64,000 nt of DNA from Heliocybe sulcata (taxonomy: Eukaryota > Basidiomycota > Agaricomycetes > Gloeophyllales > Gloeophyllaceae), in assembly GCA_004369045.1 (NCBI GenBank), contig ML213505.1, forward strand, positions 1,609,849 through 1,673,848. Direction: 5' to 3'. This document shows positions 47,313 to 60,200 of the stretch, piece after piece. Positions within the stretch are counted from its first letter, which is position 1. The number at the start of each line of letters is the position of its first letter. Both the position numbers and the translations under genes were made by a program. The notes beneath the pieces were generated by a model. That model ran no database searches. It was not told where the DNA came from and saw only the letters and a program-made list of their open reading frames with translations.

Positions 47313-48857
47313 TCACAACTCTTCCAAAATATCGCCATGCAGGGCGCGCTTGGCGACAGCCGTGGTGGTAGCATCGGAGGAGTTGTAGTAGTTGGTGTTC
47401 ATGATGGTGTACAACGCCGAGGAGTTGACTCCCATAGCTGCAACAATCGTCAGGTTGTATGTTCTCCCACACAACTGAGGATACGTACTGATGTAGCCGA
47501 GAATACCCTCGGAGATATCGTCGCCGAGCATTTCAAGGCTAAAGATGCGTTGTCAACAACCAGAAACTGAGAGGCGAAAGGCTGGTGCACATACTCGAAG
47601 AAGGCGTTGTTCCCGTCAGCATTCTCTTCGCTCAGGATGCCGTCCTCCGTGTTATACGTCCTGTTATTCGTGTTCTCCGTGTACGGGGCAACTGCAAAGA
47701 CCTGGTCGCTCCAGCTGTCGTCCATGAAGAACTGCCCGATATGCGCGAGGTTGCCAGCGTCCGAGACGAGGGTCCTGAAGAGAACGATTAGAATAAATAT
47801 TATGAGCGGACGACGAGCAACGCACCCGTTGTCAGACATTTCCCAGTTCAGATGGACAAAAGTGTGGACATGGGGCGTGCGACCCTCGTAGAACCCAGGC
47901 CAGATGGACGCAATCTCGACGACGCCGTTCTCGTTGGTGGTGTAACCACCGCGCAAGAAGGTCTCGTTCCTCAAGTACGCCGGACTGCCGCCCCTACCTC
48001 CCCCCGGCCCACCTGCGCCGCCAGTAGGAGCAGCGGAGGCAGACGACGAGGCCGAGCCAGAGCTACTGTCGCTTGCGGCGTCACTGTCCGAAGCGGGAGG
48101 ACCGCCAAGTGTAGCAGGGTAGCCGCCGTACACGCCGGTCGCATTGGCTGAAACCAAAACAGGTAAGCTAAATATGACGGCCGTGGAAAAGGCGCTGTGA
48201 CAGACCATGCCAGAGCTCGACGAAGGCGTTCGACAGAGGCGTGCATGTCGTTACGTCTAGGACACCGATGTCCATGATGAAGGGAACTCCGCTGTGTTTG
48301 ACAGTTAGCAAGCGAGTCCCTTAGAGGAAAGGCATGGCTTACCTCTGATCTTCGGTCAGATTGGTCCTGACAAGCTCATTATTGATGTAGTACGGCCCCT
48401 CAGTGACCTCGGGAGCAGTCACACAGGTGTTCTGCAAGTCACTGTCAATCTCAGGCGCACGGGAAAGATAGTCGAGCGCTTACGTTCTGAATCGTCGTAT
48501 AATGAGGGGTCTCGGTGCTCAGAGTGGTAGACGCAATGACATCCCTCTTCATGTGGAGAGAACGCTTGGCCTTGCGCCTAGCCTGGAATTCTGCGACAGC
48601 AGATGCGCACTTGCTGGCCTCGACAGACCGCGCTTGAGCCGCGCTCTGCAAAAGAGGGCGATTGAAAGATTGTCCCAATAGAACAGTGCTTCACTTACGC
48701 GGCGGGCGACGAGCTCGCGCCTGCTCATGCGGCCCTCTGGGTCAGGGTGAGCTATATAATGAACGGTTAGAAAAGGGCTATAAGTAACGTCAAGAGGTAT
48801 GTTACCGGCGACGATGCCAGCAAGAGCGATCAATTGGACAAGAGACAGAAATTTCAT
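47313..48857 (-). CDS. Secreted intradiol ring-cleavage dioxygenase
   Basis: Extracellular Fe(III) enzyme that opens catechol-type rings, similar to protocatechuate 3,4-dioxygenase beta subunits; in wood-decay fungi thought to act on lignin fragments. The start MKFLSLVQLIALAGIVAG is a good signal peptide; an intron then leads to AHPDPEGRMSRRELVARR. The core shows CVTAPEVTEGPYYINNEL, FIMDIGVLDVTTCTPLSNAF, GFYEGRTPHVHTFVHLNW with the HxH-type iron ligands, and DDSWSDQVFAVAPYTENTN. Inside the core is a Ser/Ala/Gly-rich insert (SDAASDSSSGSASSSASAAP and a following Gly-rich run). Several N-glycosylation motifs occur near the end (YNSS, NSSA). Ends GDILEEL, stop at 47313. Minimal linker between residues suggests a flexible loop. 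Confidence 0.9.
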
Positions 48858-51800
48858 GATGGGAATGTAGTGTAGGCTCTGATAGCACTGGACCGGGGTG
48901 GTTTGACACTCTACGATTTGGCCTCTTCTATATTGCAGCGGCGGTCTTTCGCAGGATTTTGTGGGGTGCGTCCAGTGTCCCGTGATGAACGTCCTGGTAA
49001 CAGTGGATCACCATTTCGGCTGCATTTCTGATGATTTGCCGAGGCTGTAAGCTACCAATCGGTGGCGTACGACAGGATGCCCGCGGACAGTGTCATCGAA
49101 TGGATAATGAACATGCTGTTTTCTTTCGGAAAGCCATAACAACGAGTGCAAGAAGAGAGGAGCGGCGGCCGTGCCAAGCACTTAGAACCAACCTCCATGC
49201 TGCGCTCGGCACATATGATGATGGCTGTCTGGCCTGGTGCTGCTGCGCAAGGATTCGAGGACGTGGAGAAGTGTGATCGCGATCTGGATCTGAGGCGTTG
49301 TGTCGGTCAGGATTTGGCATGTGAATAGGCGAGCCAATCGTACCGTTCTCATTCCTTGGCCAATCGAGTGACCTTGGTTTCTATCTGTATCATTCTCAAG
49401 AATTGGAGAACAGGGCAACTTGGACAGTTTCGAGATGTGTCCGAGGAAATCCGTGTCTCCTTCTCATGCAAAAGACAAGCCAAGACTTCTTCGGATTTAC
49501 CGAACGTCGTCCGTCACGGGCAGCATGGGCATGGCGCAACTAACCTTGCAAGAGTCGTGATGTTTGCCTCAATACCGGGGGAATCAAAAGGCTCGGCTAA
49601 TAGCGACGACTGCGGGGAGGACAAATGTGAAAACCGGAAGCAACTTTAAGCAACAAGGTTAACGATGCACTCCTGAACCGCATTCATCGTCAGCTTCACC
49701 TCAGAGTTTGCACCAGAGTGGACACGTACGATGTAGAACTATAATGATAGTGTCTTGCAATTATGTTTGATACCATAAACTTGTTACCTCGTAGTGGATG
49801 CTAGAGAGAGCTTGCGTACTACGTACTATGAGCTCCGCCCTGATTGTCCAGCGGGGAGGGAGACGTTCTTTAGATCTGGAGATTGCCGCAATCCAGTGAT
49901 CAACCCCAGTCAAAACCGACAATATTTAAATCGAATAAGCTTGATGTAGATAGAGTTCAATCGAAATAGATCACGTACTGGGTGCGATTCATCGAATAAA
50001 CACAAAGTTCGTGTGCAATTATCTGGTGACACTTCCAGATTGGGAAGCCAGAGGGCTGGTCTCGGACTCTCGCGCAAGACACGGTCGTTCCAACTTGCCT
50101 TTGGATATCAGATGGCGACAGTACTACGTTTCGTGCTACCAATTCAAAGTCCGACGCGTCACTTCCTCCAAGACGACACAAGTCCACTGGCTCTACAGGA
50201 ACCCCTTGCTCCGACAACCTCCTGACCTGGTGACTCCTCTTGGTAGCACCGACATCGAATTCAAGTAAACCGGCAGCTCGTGCAGAAGATCCAGACAACA
50301 TGATGCCAAATGAGAGCGGTCCGGCGGCAACAGGTACGAGCGCATGATGACACTGTAATGGTTCAGCGGGGGATGCGAGTAATGAGGGCATATGAGCGGC
50401 GAGGAAGCTGGAGGGCGCAGTGCAATGTCGGGTGCGAGTGGTGGGACAGTGGACGCGAGGGGCGGAGGCTCGGGCGGTGCAACGGCAGGTGGAAGTGGTG
50501 GGGTGGCAGGTGGCAGCGGGGAGACGGCGAGTATGCGTGGTGAGATGACAGGTGCAAGCAGCAGGACAACAAGTATGAGCAGCGGGCTGGTGAATACGAG
50601 CATCGGGATGCCCACTGCTGCCGATGCCTCCTCCCACCAGGCAAACTCGGGCAAGGGGCCTCCAAGCCAATGGACATCCCCAAGACTATCAAGAAAGGAA
50701 TGTGAGTAACTACAGTATTATCTGCCCAGAGCTAACAGAAGACATGCATATAGCCAGCACTGTCGAATCATTTTGGATTACATTGTCCGACAAGGCCAAG
50801 CAGGTATTCATCCATTCCATTTCATGTGTGTCTGTGTGCTGATACCTCTGCAAAGGGTCTACGAGCATACACGTTGCGGTGGGTGCAAGTGGCAGGGCGG
50901 TGGGTGCGCGCAGTGGAGGGTTGGCGAGAGGGCTGGCGAGAGGGCTGGAGGGAACGGCGCAATGGCGGGATTGTACGGTATTGAGAGGGGAAGCAGGAGT
51001 GGGAGCAGGGAGGGGTCAATGGAGTTCGATAGCTTTTGATATATCACCATGGTATTCGACTGGCATTAGTGGTAGCATACAAATCTATGATATTCGATGG
51101 TATAATATTATATCCAATGGCATTCGAGGGGTACTGGGATGGCATGCTCGAAATGGACAGATTATAAGATACATGATGATTGTATTGAATCGAATATTAT
51201 CGAATAGCGTAGATACATGGGCATCTAAGCGGCGGGGTCGAGAACAATGATATTCGATGGTGTCGACTTCGGATCGAGTAAAGCGTCGATTTCTCGAATA
51301 CCATCGACATCGTGACAGGAAACGCTGTAACTCGACTGTTATCGAGTGAGTTCGATCTAATTCGTGTGGCTTTTGACTGGGGATCAACCATTGGCTGCGG
51401 ACCCGGTCGTCATCCGGACCATGCCGAGGAATTCCTTGTTTAATTCCTTGTTGATTGGTCCAGTAGGGAGGGATATGTGTTATCCCTCAAGCTGCTCACT
51501 ACACGGACGAAGATCGCTCCCGGACAGTGTAACTCTTAATGCGTAGTATCAAAAGAGACAACAATCCCGGCGCCACCTTTTCGTCTTTCGTGGAATGTTC
51601 GAACAGACATGACATTGCAAACTATTCCGGTGAGGAAGAACAGGGCTGTTTTATTGCTTGACTGCGCAGGGCAAGTCTCCATGCTTTCTTCAGCGCTATC
51701 AGCGTAACTATGGCCATGGCGTTATCTTGAAATATGTCTCAGGCAAATCGCTGCTACTCCGCAGTCACTTGGCATTCCCGTCTCAAGCGAATACGACGCG

Positions 51801-53070
51801 ACGGGCCTCCGTCTGCCTCCGTGCGGCCGAACATGCAGTCGCTGTCCGCCCAGGCGACGCTTATCCAAGTTCTCTAGACTCGCCCTGCCTCGCGGTGACT
51901 GTGAACGATGCTTACAATCACCGCAATGGATATTGCTAGCAGACGCCGGGTGGCCTGTCTCCTTTCTCCTTGTTTTACACCATCCACGCCCGCTACTACA
52001 GAAGGCCCGCTCGTCCTGCAGACACGATTGCGGTATGGAGAGCGACTGACTTATACCCTGGGCCTACTCGCTATCGACATATATCCATAGCAGGCTTCCT
52101 CCAGCGCCAGCGAACCGCCCAATAACTCCAAGCGCACTCTGCCTGTCTCTGTTGAGCGCTGAGCGTCCGGGGATGCAATCAAAGGCAAGAATATACCGCA
52201 CAAATGCTGCTCGACTTTATCGACTTCCCGCCGTTCCTTCATCTTTTCCTAGACTAGACGGAAGTAGGTTACAGGCGTACAGTCGCAACGCCATACCTCC
52301 AACTACCTCGTTGGAAGGTCCAGAAACCAAGTCCGACGGATGGGACTAGTAACAGGTCATTCCCTGCGTCGTCTACCTGCGGCCGGCACTTTCCTGGGCG
52401 CGAATACAAAATACGTCCAATCCGCTGGTGTGACACGGCGTTGCAGACGCGTCTGCTCAACGAGACTGCGTAACCGAACAACGTGTCTCCCACTCAGAGG
52501 GAGACTTGTCTCCTGATACAACCACCGTCGCGGCCCTTGTTCCTCCTCGACGGGCTTCCTACTGCAACTACCCTATCGGAGCTCCAGACAAGTACCGCGG
52601 CCGAATGGGCGAGTATCCATCAACACTCGCATTAGTGCGACGCTTTCTTTGTTTCTTCCTGGCTCTTTCGGATCCGAGCATGGAATAATGTTGTTGTGCT
52701 AGATATCGCGAAGACAACATCCTCCATGTTCTCTCATACATCTGCTTTCTTGCCCCTTCTAAATCCTACGGCACAATACCGAATATGGCTTCTACCTAGG
52801 CGTCAGACCTTCGCTAGGCTCGTGACCAGTCCACCATACCAGGTAAAACAGCCAGGTAAAACAGCGACTTCGCTGGAGAGAATGGCCATGATGGAAGAGA
52901 GAGCGAAAGCCGAACGTCTCATGACATTGGTCCAGGTTCAAACATACAACAGGTCTTATGGTATACATCGCGAACTTCGCATTCTTTTCCTTCCCTATCA
53001 TACAATCTCTCTCGACTTCGTTGCATGTCTCAGGTCCTCCCAAATTTTACGTCCATCTCCACGTACGCGC
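48858..53070. other. Gene-poor, repeat-rich region
   Basis: 4.2 kb with no gene I can support. From about 49920 to 51360 the short words ttcga and tcgaat/tcgatgg recur many times in both orientations. Two GC-rich low-complexity tracts lie at about 50400-50620 and 50880-51010. Frames crossing the tracts (for example 49957-50670 on the minus strand) are His/Pro/Thr-rich and look like chance readings of the repeats. 51400-52690 is unremarkable, and the last several hundred bases before 53070 are 3' flank of the decarboxylase. Confidence 0.45.
49920..51360. repeat. Zone of short ttcga-based repeats and GC-rich tracts
   Basis: Visible occurrences of tcgaat or attcga include positions near 49932, 49992, 50252, 50764, 51053, 51087, 51121, 51188 and 51252-51312, in both orientations. 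Longer related words such as attcgatggt and the inverted accatcga occur near 51088, 51252 and 51302. GC-rich gtgg/gggtgg-type degenerate repeats sit between them. I see no target-site duplication and no protein, so the class of repeat is undetermined. Confidence 0.4.
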
Positions 53071-55046
53071 TTAACACGTCTTCGCATACGTCCCACTCGG
53101 CTTGCTCCCGGACCCCTCCTCAAGCTTCCCCTGGTGCTGCTTCCCCTTGTGCTGCTGCGGCGTATGGGAGCTCAGCGCACTCAAGGCATGCGACGGCGAG
53201 TCCTGCTTCATCAAGTCCTCGGTGATTTCAACCTAGAAGAGCACGCAACAGTTTAAATGTCATATAAAGCTGGAGGTAGTGAGGCTCACAATATCAGCGA
53301 CGAGCCGCTCGATCAGCACAGCCGACATGCTCTCCCGCACGACAACGCGAAGGATCTCCACGGACTCCATGTTGGGCGGGAGCTCGTAGTTCGGCACGAT
53401 CCTACAAGATCACTGATCAGTACTCCCTCGCCCTGAGATCAACATCGCATGGCACTCACCATCCCCGACTTCTCAACAGAATCTGGATCCACTTCTGCTG
53501 AAGGTCCGGATACTTCTGCTTAAACTCATCCGTAAACCTAAAGGACACCACCGGAAGACCAGGCTCGTAAATCTCCACATTCTCCTCGTCCACCATTTTC
53601 GTCACTGCACCACCAATCCCCGTGTCACCCAGCTGGCGATGGATGTCGCTAAGCACCGTGTAGTACCCGGTACGCTCGAGAGCGCGGCTCAGGATCCGCG
53701 AGTTCTTGAGGTCATCGAGGGCGACGCGGCGGTACCCCTCGAAACCGAGGTGCACCAAGTTGAAGTACTGTGCGATGATGGGCGCAGCTGGCCGGGAAAA
53801 GTTGAGCGAGAATGAGTACTCGACAGATCCAAGGTAGTGCAACTCGAAGATCAGGTCCTTGGGGAGGTGGGCCTTGTCGCGCCACACGACCCAGCCGACG
53901 CCGACGTACGCGAGACCGAACTTGTGGCCACTATTAGGAAGGAGCATCAGGCATGCGCATATATGGAGGTTACTGTCACCTACGAGGTGTTAATCGAGAC
54001 GACCCTAGGAAGCTTGAAGTCCCACTCGAGCTTGGGAGTCGCGAAAGGTGCGATGAAGCCTCCAGACGCGGCATCGACGTGGATCGGGACATAATGGCCA
54101 GTCTTCTTCTCATACTCGTCCAGTAAGTCGGACATTTCCTTCACAGGTTCGTAGTGACCCGTGTAGGTACTCCCAAGAATAACGTAGACGCCAATAGTAT
54201 TCTCGTCCACGTACTCCATGGCACGCCTGGGGTCCATGCGGTACTTGCTCTCCGCGTTGACTGGAACGAGCCGGCACTCGACCTCGAAGTACCGCGCGAA
54301 CTTCTCAAGCGCGACTTGGGCGTTGGCGCCCATGACGATGTTGGGACCAGGCTCGTGGATGGACTTGCCGGCTGCCTTGCGCTTCTCCTGCCAGATGCGC
54401 TTCATGGCGAGCCCACCGAGCTGAATGGCTTCTGAAGAGCCAGTGGTGGCGGTGCCGATGGCCTGGTGCGAGTTGGGTGCATGCCAGAGGTCCGCGAGGA
54501 TGGAGACGCAGCGCTCATGAAGAACCTCTATGAGCATGGATTACCGATTGGAGGAGTCAGCTTCTCAGCCTGTTGTTGTCAGTAATCCCCACTCACGTGT
54601 CATGGGATATTCATCCTGGTCAATCAGGTTCTTGGACATGTTCTCCCGCATGAGTTTGTCGGCGGGCTCGGGCATCCAGGTGTGCACGAAGGACGCCAAG
54701 TTCAGGATGGGCGAGCCATCGAGCTCGAGCTCGTCATGAATGAGCTGATAGGCGGCCTCGGCATCGGTTCCCTACAACGGCAACATTAGACGAGTGGGTG
54801 AAGTGCCTGGAGAGTGGACCGTACCTTCGAAGGGATCTTATATTTTGGAATGGGTTCGGTGCCATAGCGGGCGCCGTACGCATGACTGATAGTATTAGCA
54901 TTGGTACCAGTGAGGGCGTGGTGCTTGAAATGTTTGTCCTGCGAGTCTTGGAGGATCTTGTCAGGATTGATGTGCTTGGAGAGGCGGCGGATGAGGAGCT
55001 GCCTGACAGAGTGACGGAAAGCGGGGCATACCTTTGAGAGGACCAT
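53071..55046 (-). CDS. Glutamate decarboxylase
   Basis: PLP enzyme converting glutamate to GABA, the first step of the GABA shunt. The start (MVLSK) splices over a short intron to [20 protein letters not shown], then [14 protein letters not shown]. Core motifs are [58 protein letters not shown] and [19 protein letters not shown]. The PLP-lysine region [19 protein letters not shown] is divided by an intron. The C-terminal region runs [20 protein letters not shown] to a Gln/Lys/Ser-rich tail ending SGTYAKTC with TAA at 53071. It has the usual length of about 540 residues; the C-terminal tail is Lys-rich but a calmodulin site is not obvious. A TATA-like element is read at 55103-55110. Confidence 0.95.
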
Positions 55047-55603
55047 GTTGGATGATCAGGAGGGAGGCAGGGAATGTAGGGAAAGCACTGAAGGAGGAGG
55101 CCCTTTTATACTCTGAGTGGGCAGCCTGCGGATGGGATCAATGACACTGGGGAGTTCACCTATGACGATAACTTTAGATGCGTCAGTGCTATAAATAACG
55201 TTCATTGTGCATAGATCCAAATAGACTTGTACAGTTAGTTCCTGAGATGGAGCTGTTATTGAGCTGCGTGTCTGCCTCGTTGCAGGTCATTTGAGCTGAT
55301 ATATTTCATTCCAACGCGAAAATAGTCTCTTGAGTATCAATCCAGAACACGATGGATGAGATGCACTCACGGCCCCGAAGGGAGGCACTTGCTAAAATTA
55401 GACGATGATGTCATACCTCGCGCGGTGGCTGAGCTGTGGCTGACACTCTGGTCTGTTTGGCCAAACAAGATTCGCTCTGCCAGCCACCCAACTCTCGAGT
55501 CAGCCACCCTCAGATCGTATATCATGGTCGTAAATCCTCTCCTCCTCCTCAGTGCGCGGTGTCGGCATCTCCATTCCTTTCTCCAACCCACGTTCCCTAC
55601 ACG
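55047..55603. promoter_or_regulatory. Divergent region, glutamate decarboxylase / membrane protein
   Basis: Contains the TATA element tataaaag on the minus strand at 55103-55110, about 60 bases before the decarboxylase ATG. The rest holds the promoter of the membrane protein gene starting at 55604. Nothing else was recognised. Confidence 0.5.
55103..55110 (-). promoter_or_regulatory. TATA box of glutamate decarboxylase
   Basis: Minus-strand tataaaag about 60 bases before the ATG; a canonical TATA form. Confidence 0.5.
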
Positions 55604-56512
55604 ATGGTCTCCCTCTCCACTCCCAGCTCTACTGCCTCCGCCACCTTCGTCAGGCTCCTCGCTCGCGACCTCCCCGAGCAGCACTACGCCGACGATGATC
55701 CAGAAAACCAAAATTGTCGTTCCCTTATTGATCCCTCCGTCGTCAAGATGTGCAAGGGAGATCTCATAGCCATGGGTGAGTCCCGAGTTGATCGTAACCC
55801 TTAGGCTCTCCACTGAGCTCCATCATTCTCTAGTCAGCATAACTCTCTGGATTGTGCTCCTAGTCTGGTTCTGGTTCTCCGGGTACAAGCGTCTGAAAGC
55901 CTACTACCGTGCCAAAGGCGTCTCCTTGCCCTGCCTGTGCATGCGTCGGAAGAGCAAATCCAATGGTATGCCCAAGCTCAAGCCTTTGCGAGCAGGCACG
56001 GAACTCCGTCGAGAGAAACCACAAGGTACGTCTCACCTCTATTTCCTCCGTACACCCTCGTTGTAATACTAACCTGGACAGGCGGAGTACCCGGTCCAGT
56101 AGACCCATACATGGTCGTCCCCCGCCGTCTCTCCGACTCCCTCATCGCGCCCACACGGCCTCCCACCACTCCACCCCCGACCTACCACCCTTCCTCGCGC
56201 AAGAGCATCCACGACCCCGCATCCTACGCCTTCTCCGGCCGCACCACCGCCGACGCCCACGCCGCCAGCCCGCGCTCAAGCCTCAGGTTCTCCGCCGTCG
56301 GCCTCGGCTTCTGCGAGACCGTGCCTCTGCCATCGCCAGCGCTCACGACCGACCAGTCTTTCCTCAACTTTGCCTCTGAGCTCAGGGAGACGTCGACACC
56401 GAGACGGGATTCCGTGGACCGGAGGTCGAGCGCGAGTCCGGGTGCGTCCCCGAAGAGTGCCAGCGGTAATGGACAGAAGAAAGAAGGATGGGTTATGATT
56501 GAGACTGTTTGA
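55604..56512 (+). CDS. Unknown single-pass membrane protein
   Basis: Not recognised. The frame starts MVSLSTPSSTASATFVRLLA, with an acidic, Asn-rich N-terminal region (CRSLIDPSVVKMCKGDLIAM) and then one hydrophobic helix (ITLWIVLLVWFWF) followed by a basic stretch (SGYKRLKAYYRAKG). Two short introns interrupt it (donors near 55776 and 56022). The rest is about 130 residues, Pro/Ser-rich (PTRPPTTPPPTYHPSSRKS), probably cytoplasmic, ending in KKEGWVMIETV. The positive charges after the helix suggest an N-terminus outside and a cytoplasmic tail. It lies next to glutamate decarboxylase without evident link. Two alternative donors give the same reading frame after the second intron. Confidence 0.62.
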
Positions 56513-57262
56513 GCGAGATCGTATTGAACACCATGTGTTTGCTTCATTTTGTCTTATGAGGTTATATGTCCTTACTGCATCTTTACCATCCTCTCCCCAT
56601 CCTCTGATGCTTTCAAGCTCCCCCTTCCCGTCCATATTCCCGTCCGGTAGCATACCGTTGTATTTCCTAGCTTCCATCTCCTATAAATCTCGTATTTCTG
56701 GCTTCTCTCGCACTAGCTGTACGGTCATGAGAAGCTTGCTCTGGAGTGGTCAAGCGGGTCCTCAGCAGTTTGGAAACGTTGCACGTTGTTCGATACCGGG
56801 CCAGGGAAGGTGTGATCAGATAATCTGTATCTGCGTATTGCTTCAAAGAACCCGCCAACGTCTGAAGTACCTCGAGTGAGCCTAATTCATCACATCAATA
56901 TCTCCTGAGAACCTGGGATGTGTTTGGACAGATAGCAGCTGTAGTAGGGCATGTACGGATAGAACGAAACGCACCAGACGGGCAGTTGTACACTGTCCGT
57001 CAAAAGGCAATGAAACAGAGAAGAGAGGCCAGGCGCAGGACAAAATGAGAAAAATAGTTGGCAAGTATACCGTAAGGATGCATATGGTCCTCCAGCCATT
57101 CGGATCCGCTTGAGCGAGCAGATAAAAACCAAGCGAGGCTGCCGAAGAAAGTGTAATTTGTGGCTGTGCACTGGGCCTTACCGCTTTACCCGCCACACCG
57201 ACCAGCACCACGGCTGCGGGCAGCTACTCCTCCATTCCCTCTCTCTGAGTCCTTTTCCGATC
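56513..57262. other. Intergenic region, HID1 promoter
   Basis: 3' flank of the membrane protein gene, then the promoter of HID1. A minus-strand frame at 56882-57211 reads a hydrophobic stretch but has no family resemblance and is probably chance. Confidence 0.4.
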
Positions 57263-60200
57263 ATGTTCAAACTACCGTCAAACCTTTCTGCACCTTTTGG
57301 ACTGCTAGGAGACGAAGCCAAGCTTTCGTTCCGAAGTCAGCCGGGAGGGATAGCGAAGCTAGCTTCGACGCGCGTGAGTGCATGAGAGAAACGGGGTGGA
57401 CCAAGTCTCTTACAGCTATTCTTTCGAAAGAATATCTCGGATACGGATACATATTGGAATCAAGTGAGTTTGCTTATATGCATACGCTTCAAAGCTGTGA
57501 CGATAGGCAATCCTAGTATGTCGAGTTATTCGACTCTGCGTCCGATGTGTTCTCCTTGATATCACCGAACGATAGTACGTATCCATATGGCACCTCAACC
57601 TATTCTTGATACTACTCTGATGGATCATAGTTCGCCGAGCCTTGCTGGAAGCACCGGAGAACGTCGCAACCCTCCTCCGTGTGATATCCACTCGACTATT
57701 CAATCTAGTCTCCGATCACACGTTCCCCTCGAGCAGTAATCCGTCGGTTGCCTCACTGGCAACATCAATGACTTCCCTTATAAGGACTGGATCTGGGGAA
57801 CGCAACACGACAAAAGAAGTGCTCAACTGCATCCGGGTACTTCAACGCGTGCTCCCTGTCATCTTTGAACTGGAAGGCGAGACCAGCAGATTCGAGCAGG
57901 AGGTACTGTGGAAGAAGGAGGAAGTACCGGACGAGGATACGACCGCGAACGACTCGAGCGCACAGTTCGTTATCGAGGATGAAGAGGAGGATGACGACAC
58001 CCAAGCTTCCCGTCCTACGAGTCCCAAAGCCAGTGAGACGAAGCCTTTGAAGACACTGCCGTCACTAGCGGAGAGGCTGTTCAGCTGCTTGATCGACTTG
58101 ATGTTCTGTTGCGGATTTACTCTGCCGACGAAGCTCCAGGCGGACCATTACAAGATCAACTATGTAATCTGGTGCGCGTCGTATCCTTTGAGCATGTGGT
58201 TTACTCGTTCTGAGGATACCGCCGTACAGGGAGAAAGGTGTTGGATCGACGGTAGATCCCGGACCCAGTCATATCTACGACTCGAACAAGACTGAGGTAT
58301 TAAGGCTCTTGCTGGTTCTGTTCTCTAAGCAGATCTACGTTTCTCCCTCTGCGTTGCTATCGACGCCGTCGGCATACACATTGCATTTTGTGCAACGTAC
58401 GCCGAGACGGGACGTACTGACCGTGCTGTGCTCTCTTCTCAACACTGCAATGAACTCGCAAAATGCGGCAAGTAACAGCATAGGCGGTATGACGACAAGA
58501 CTCCCGTACAATCATTTGGTTTTCAAAGGAGAGGACCCGAGAACGACGTTGGTTAGCACGTGCTTCCAATTGTTGTGCGTGCTCTTGGACTTTCAGAGTG
58601 GGAGTACTCGGGACGCGGATGTGGGAAGCGGTGATACGCAGTCGTCTGCACCCACTTCGAAGACGAATGCCTTCAGGTACTTCTTAGCTAAGCTGGTAGG
58701 CCGAGTTCTTCAGAGGAGCTCTCGGATTATAACGAGTGCGTTTGTAGCACCGGACGCAAGACTTGGCGTTCATTGTGGATGGGTCAGCCTCGATCCTCGA
58801 GGGGCAGATGGCCTCCTTGAATAATCTCCTTCCAGGATCTCGAAAGCCAGTGCCTTATGTCACCGACACCAGTACGTCTGGGTGCCTCGTAGCAAGAACT
58901 AAACCTGACTCGAGTTCTTCTTTCAGTTATATTCTTCTGGAAGATGATTGAATTGAACAAGGCAAGCATCGGATGCACAGCGAAATTGTAACGGTGGCTC
59001 AAGCCTCTGTTTCTAGAAATTCCGTGCTTATATTTTGGAGACCGATAAAGGAGTGAATATCACCGCGTATCTCCTATGCTATTGCCTGGAAATCAAGGAC
59101 AAGCCACGTGAGCAAGTTTACTGCCCTCACCTTTCATGCGTATCTTACGGTACTTGTCATGTCAGAGCAACATGGCCTGTGTAGAGCCATTTCATATATC
59201 GTACAAACACTCTCGGCTGAACATAGCTTTGGCATGAAACTATCATCACCGGTCAAAGCTCAACTCCCCGCGAAATGGCAACCTGTCGGAACGGCTGGCG
59301 ACTTCATGATAAACGTGAGTTGCCTGTCATTCCTGGGTAGCATGGTTCAATACCGTCGCTTCACTAGTCCATATACGCGATCGTTGCAACAACCTCGGGT
59401 AACCTCAGCTCATTGTACCCGGCACTGATCATCGCCTTGTCCAACTGTGCGCCGTACTTCAAGAACTTGAGCGTCACGGCTTCCACGCGCTTGGTACAAT
59501 TGTTCACTTCTTTCTCCAATTCCTTGTTCCTGCTCTCGGACGAAGGGCATCCAAGATTACTCTATTTCATGTGAGTTGTGCTACTCTCGCCTACGGCTGT
59601 CTATTCAGTTTTCACAGGCTGGAGGTTTTCAATGCCGTGATCTTGCATAATCTGAGCGACAACCCTCATCTTATTTATGCAATCCTCGGTTCACACAAGG
59701 CATTCGAGGATCTCGGTACCTTCACTCTGGCAAGAGGTCTTCGGGATGTCAGACGCGCACAGTTGGCTAAGGAAGAACAAGCGCAAAGGGTCGAGAATAG
59801 CGGGAGTGGTAGGGCAGACTCCGAGGCGTCTCGCGAGAGTCGAATCGAAAAGGCGAGATTGGTCCAAAGGGACAGCGACAACGCCCTCGGGCTTTCAAGG
59901 GCGACTATCTCAGAAGAGCCAGCTGCTGGTGGGGCGGCCGAAGCTACGAGTACGTCGGAGGACGACTCTCCATCGACGCAGCCTCTGATGTCCCCCACCG
60001 CCGGCGAGACCCCCACACGACCCAACTCACCGCCCTCGGTATCCGAAAAGGCACGCGGCAAGATGAAGGAGCGACGGTCCGTGTCCATGGATCAAAGTCT
60101 GGAGCGAATCGCTGCTGCTGGTATAGGTCGCAACGGTTTTGTGCCTACGCAGGAGTGGGTCACTTCGTGGCAACAAGGGTAAGTGCGTACACTGGTCATG

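Noticed and set aside
49957-50670. 237-codon His/Pro/Thr-rich minus-strand frame
   Set aside because: It reads through the GC-rich repeat tract, and other frames are also open there, so it is an artefact of low complexity.
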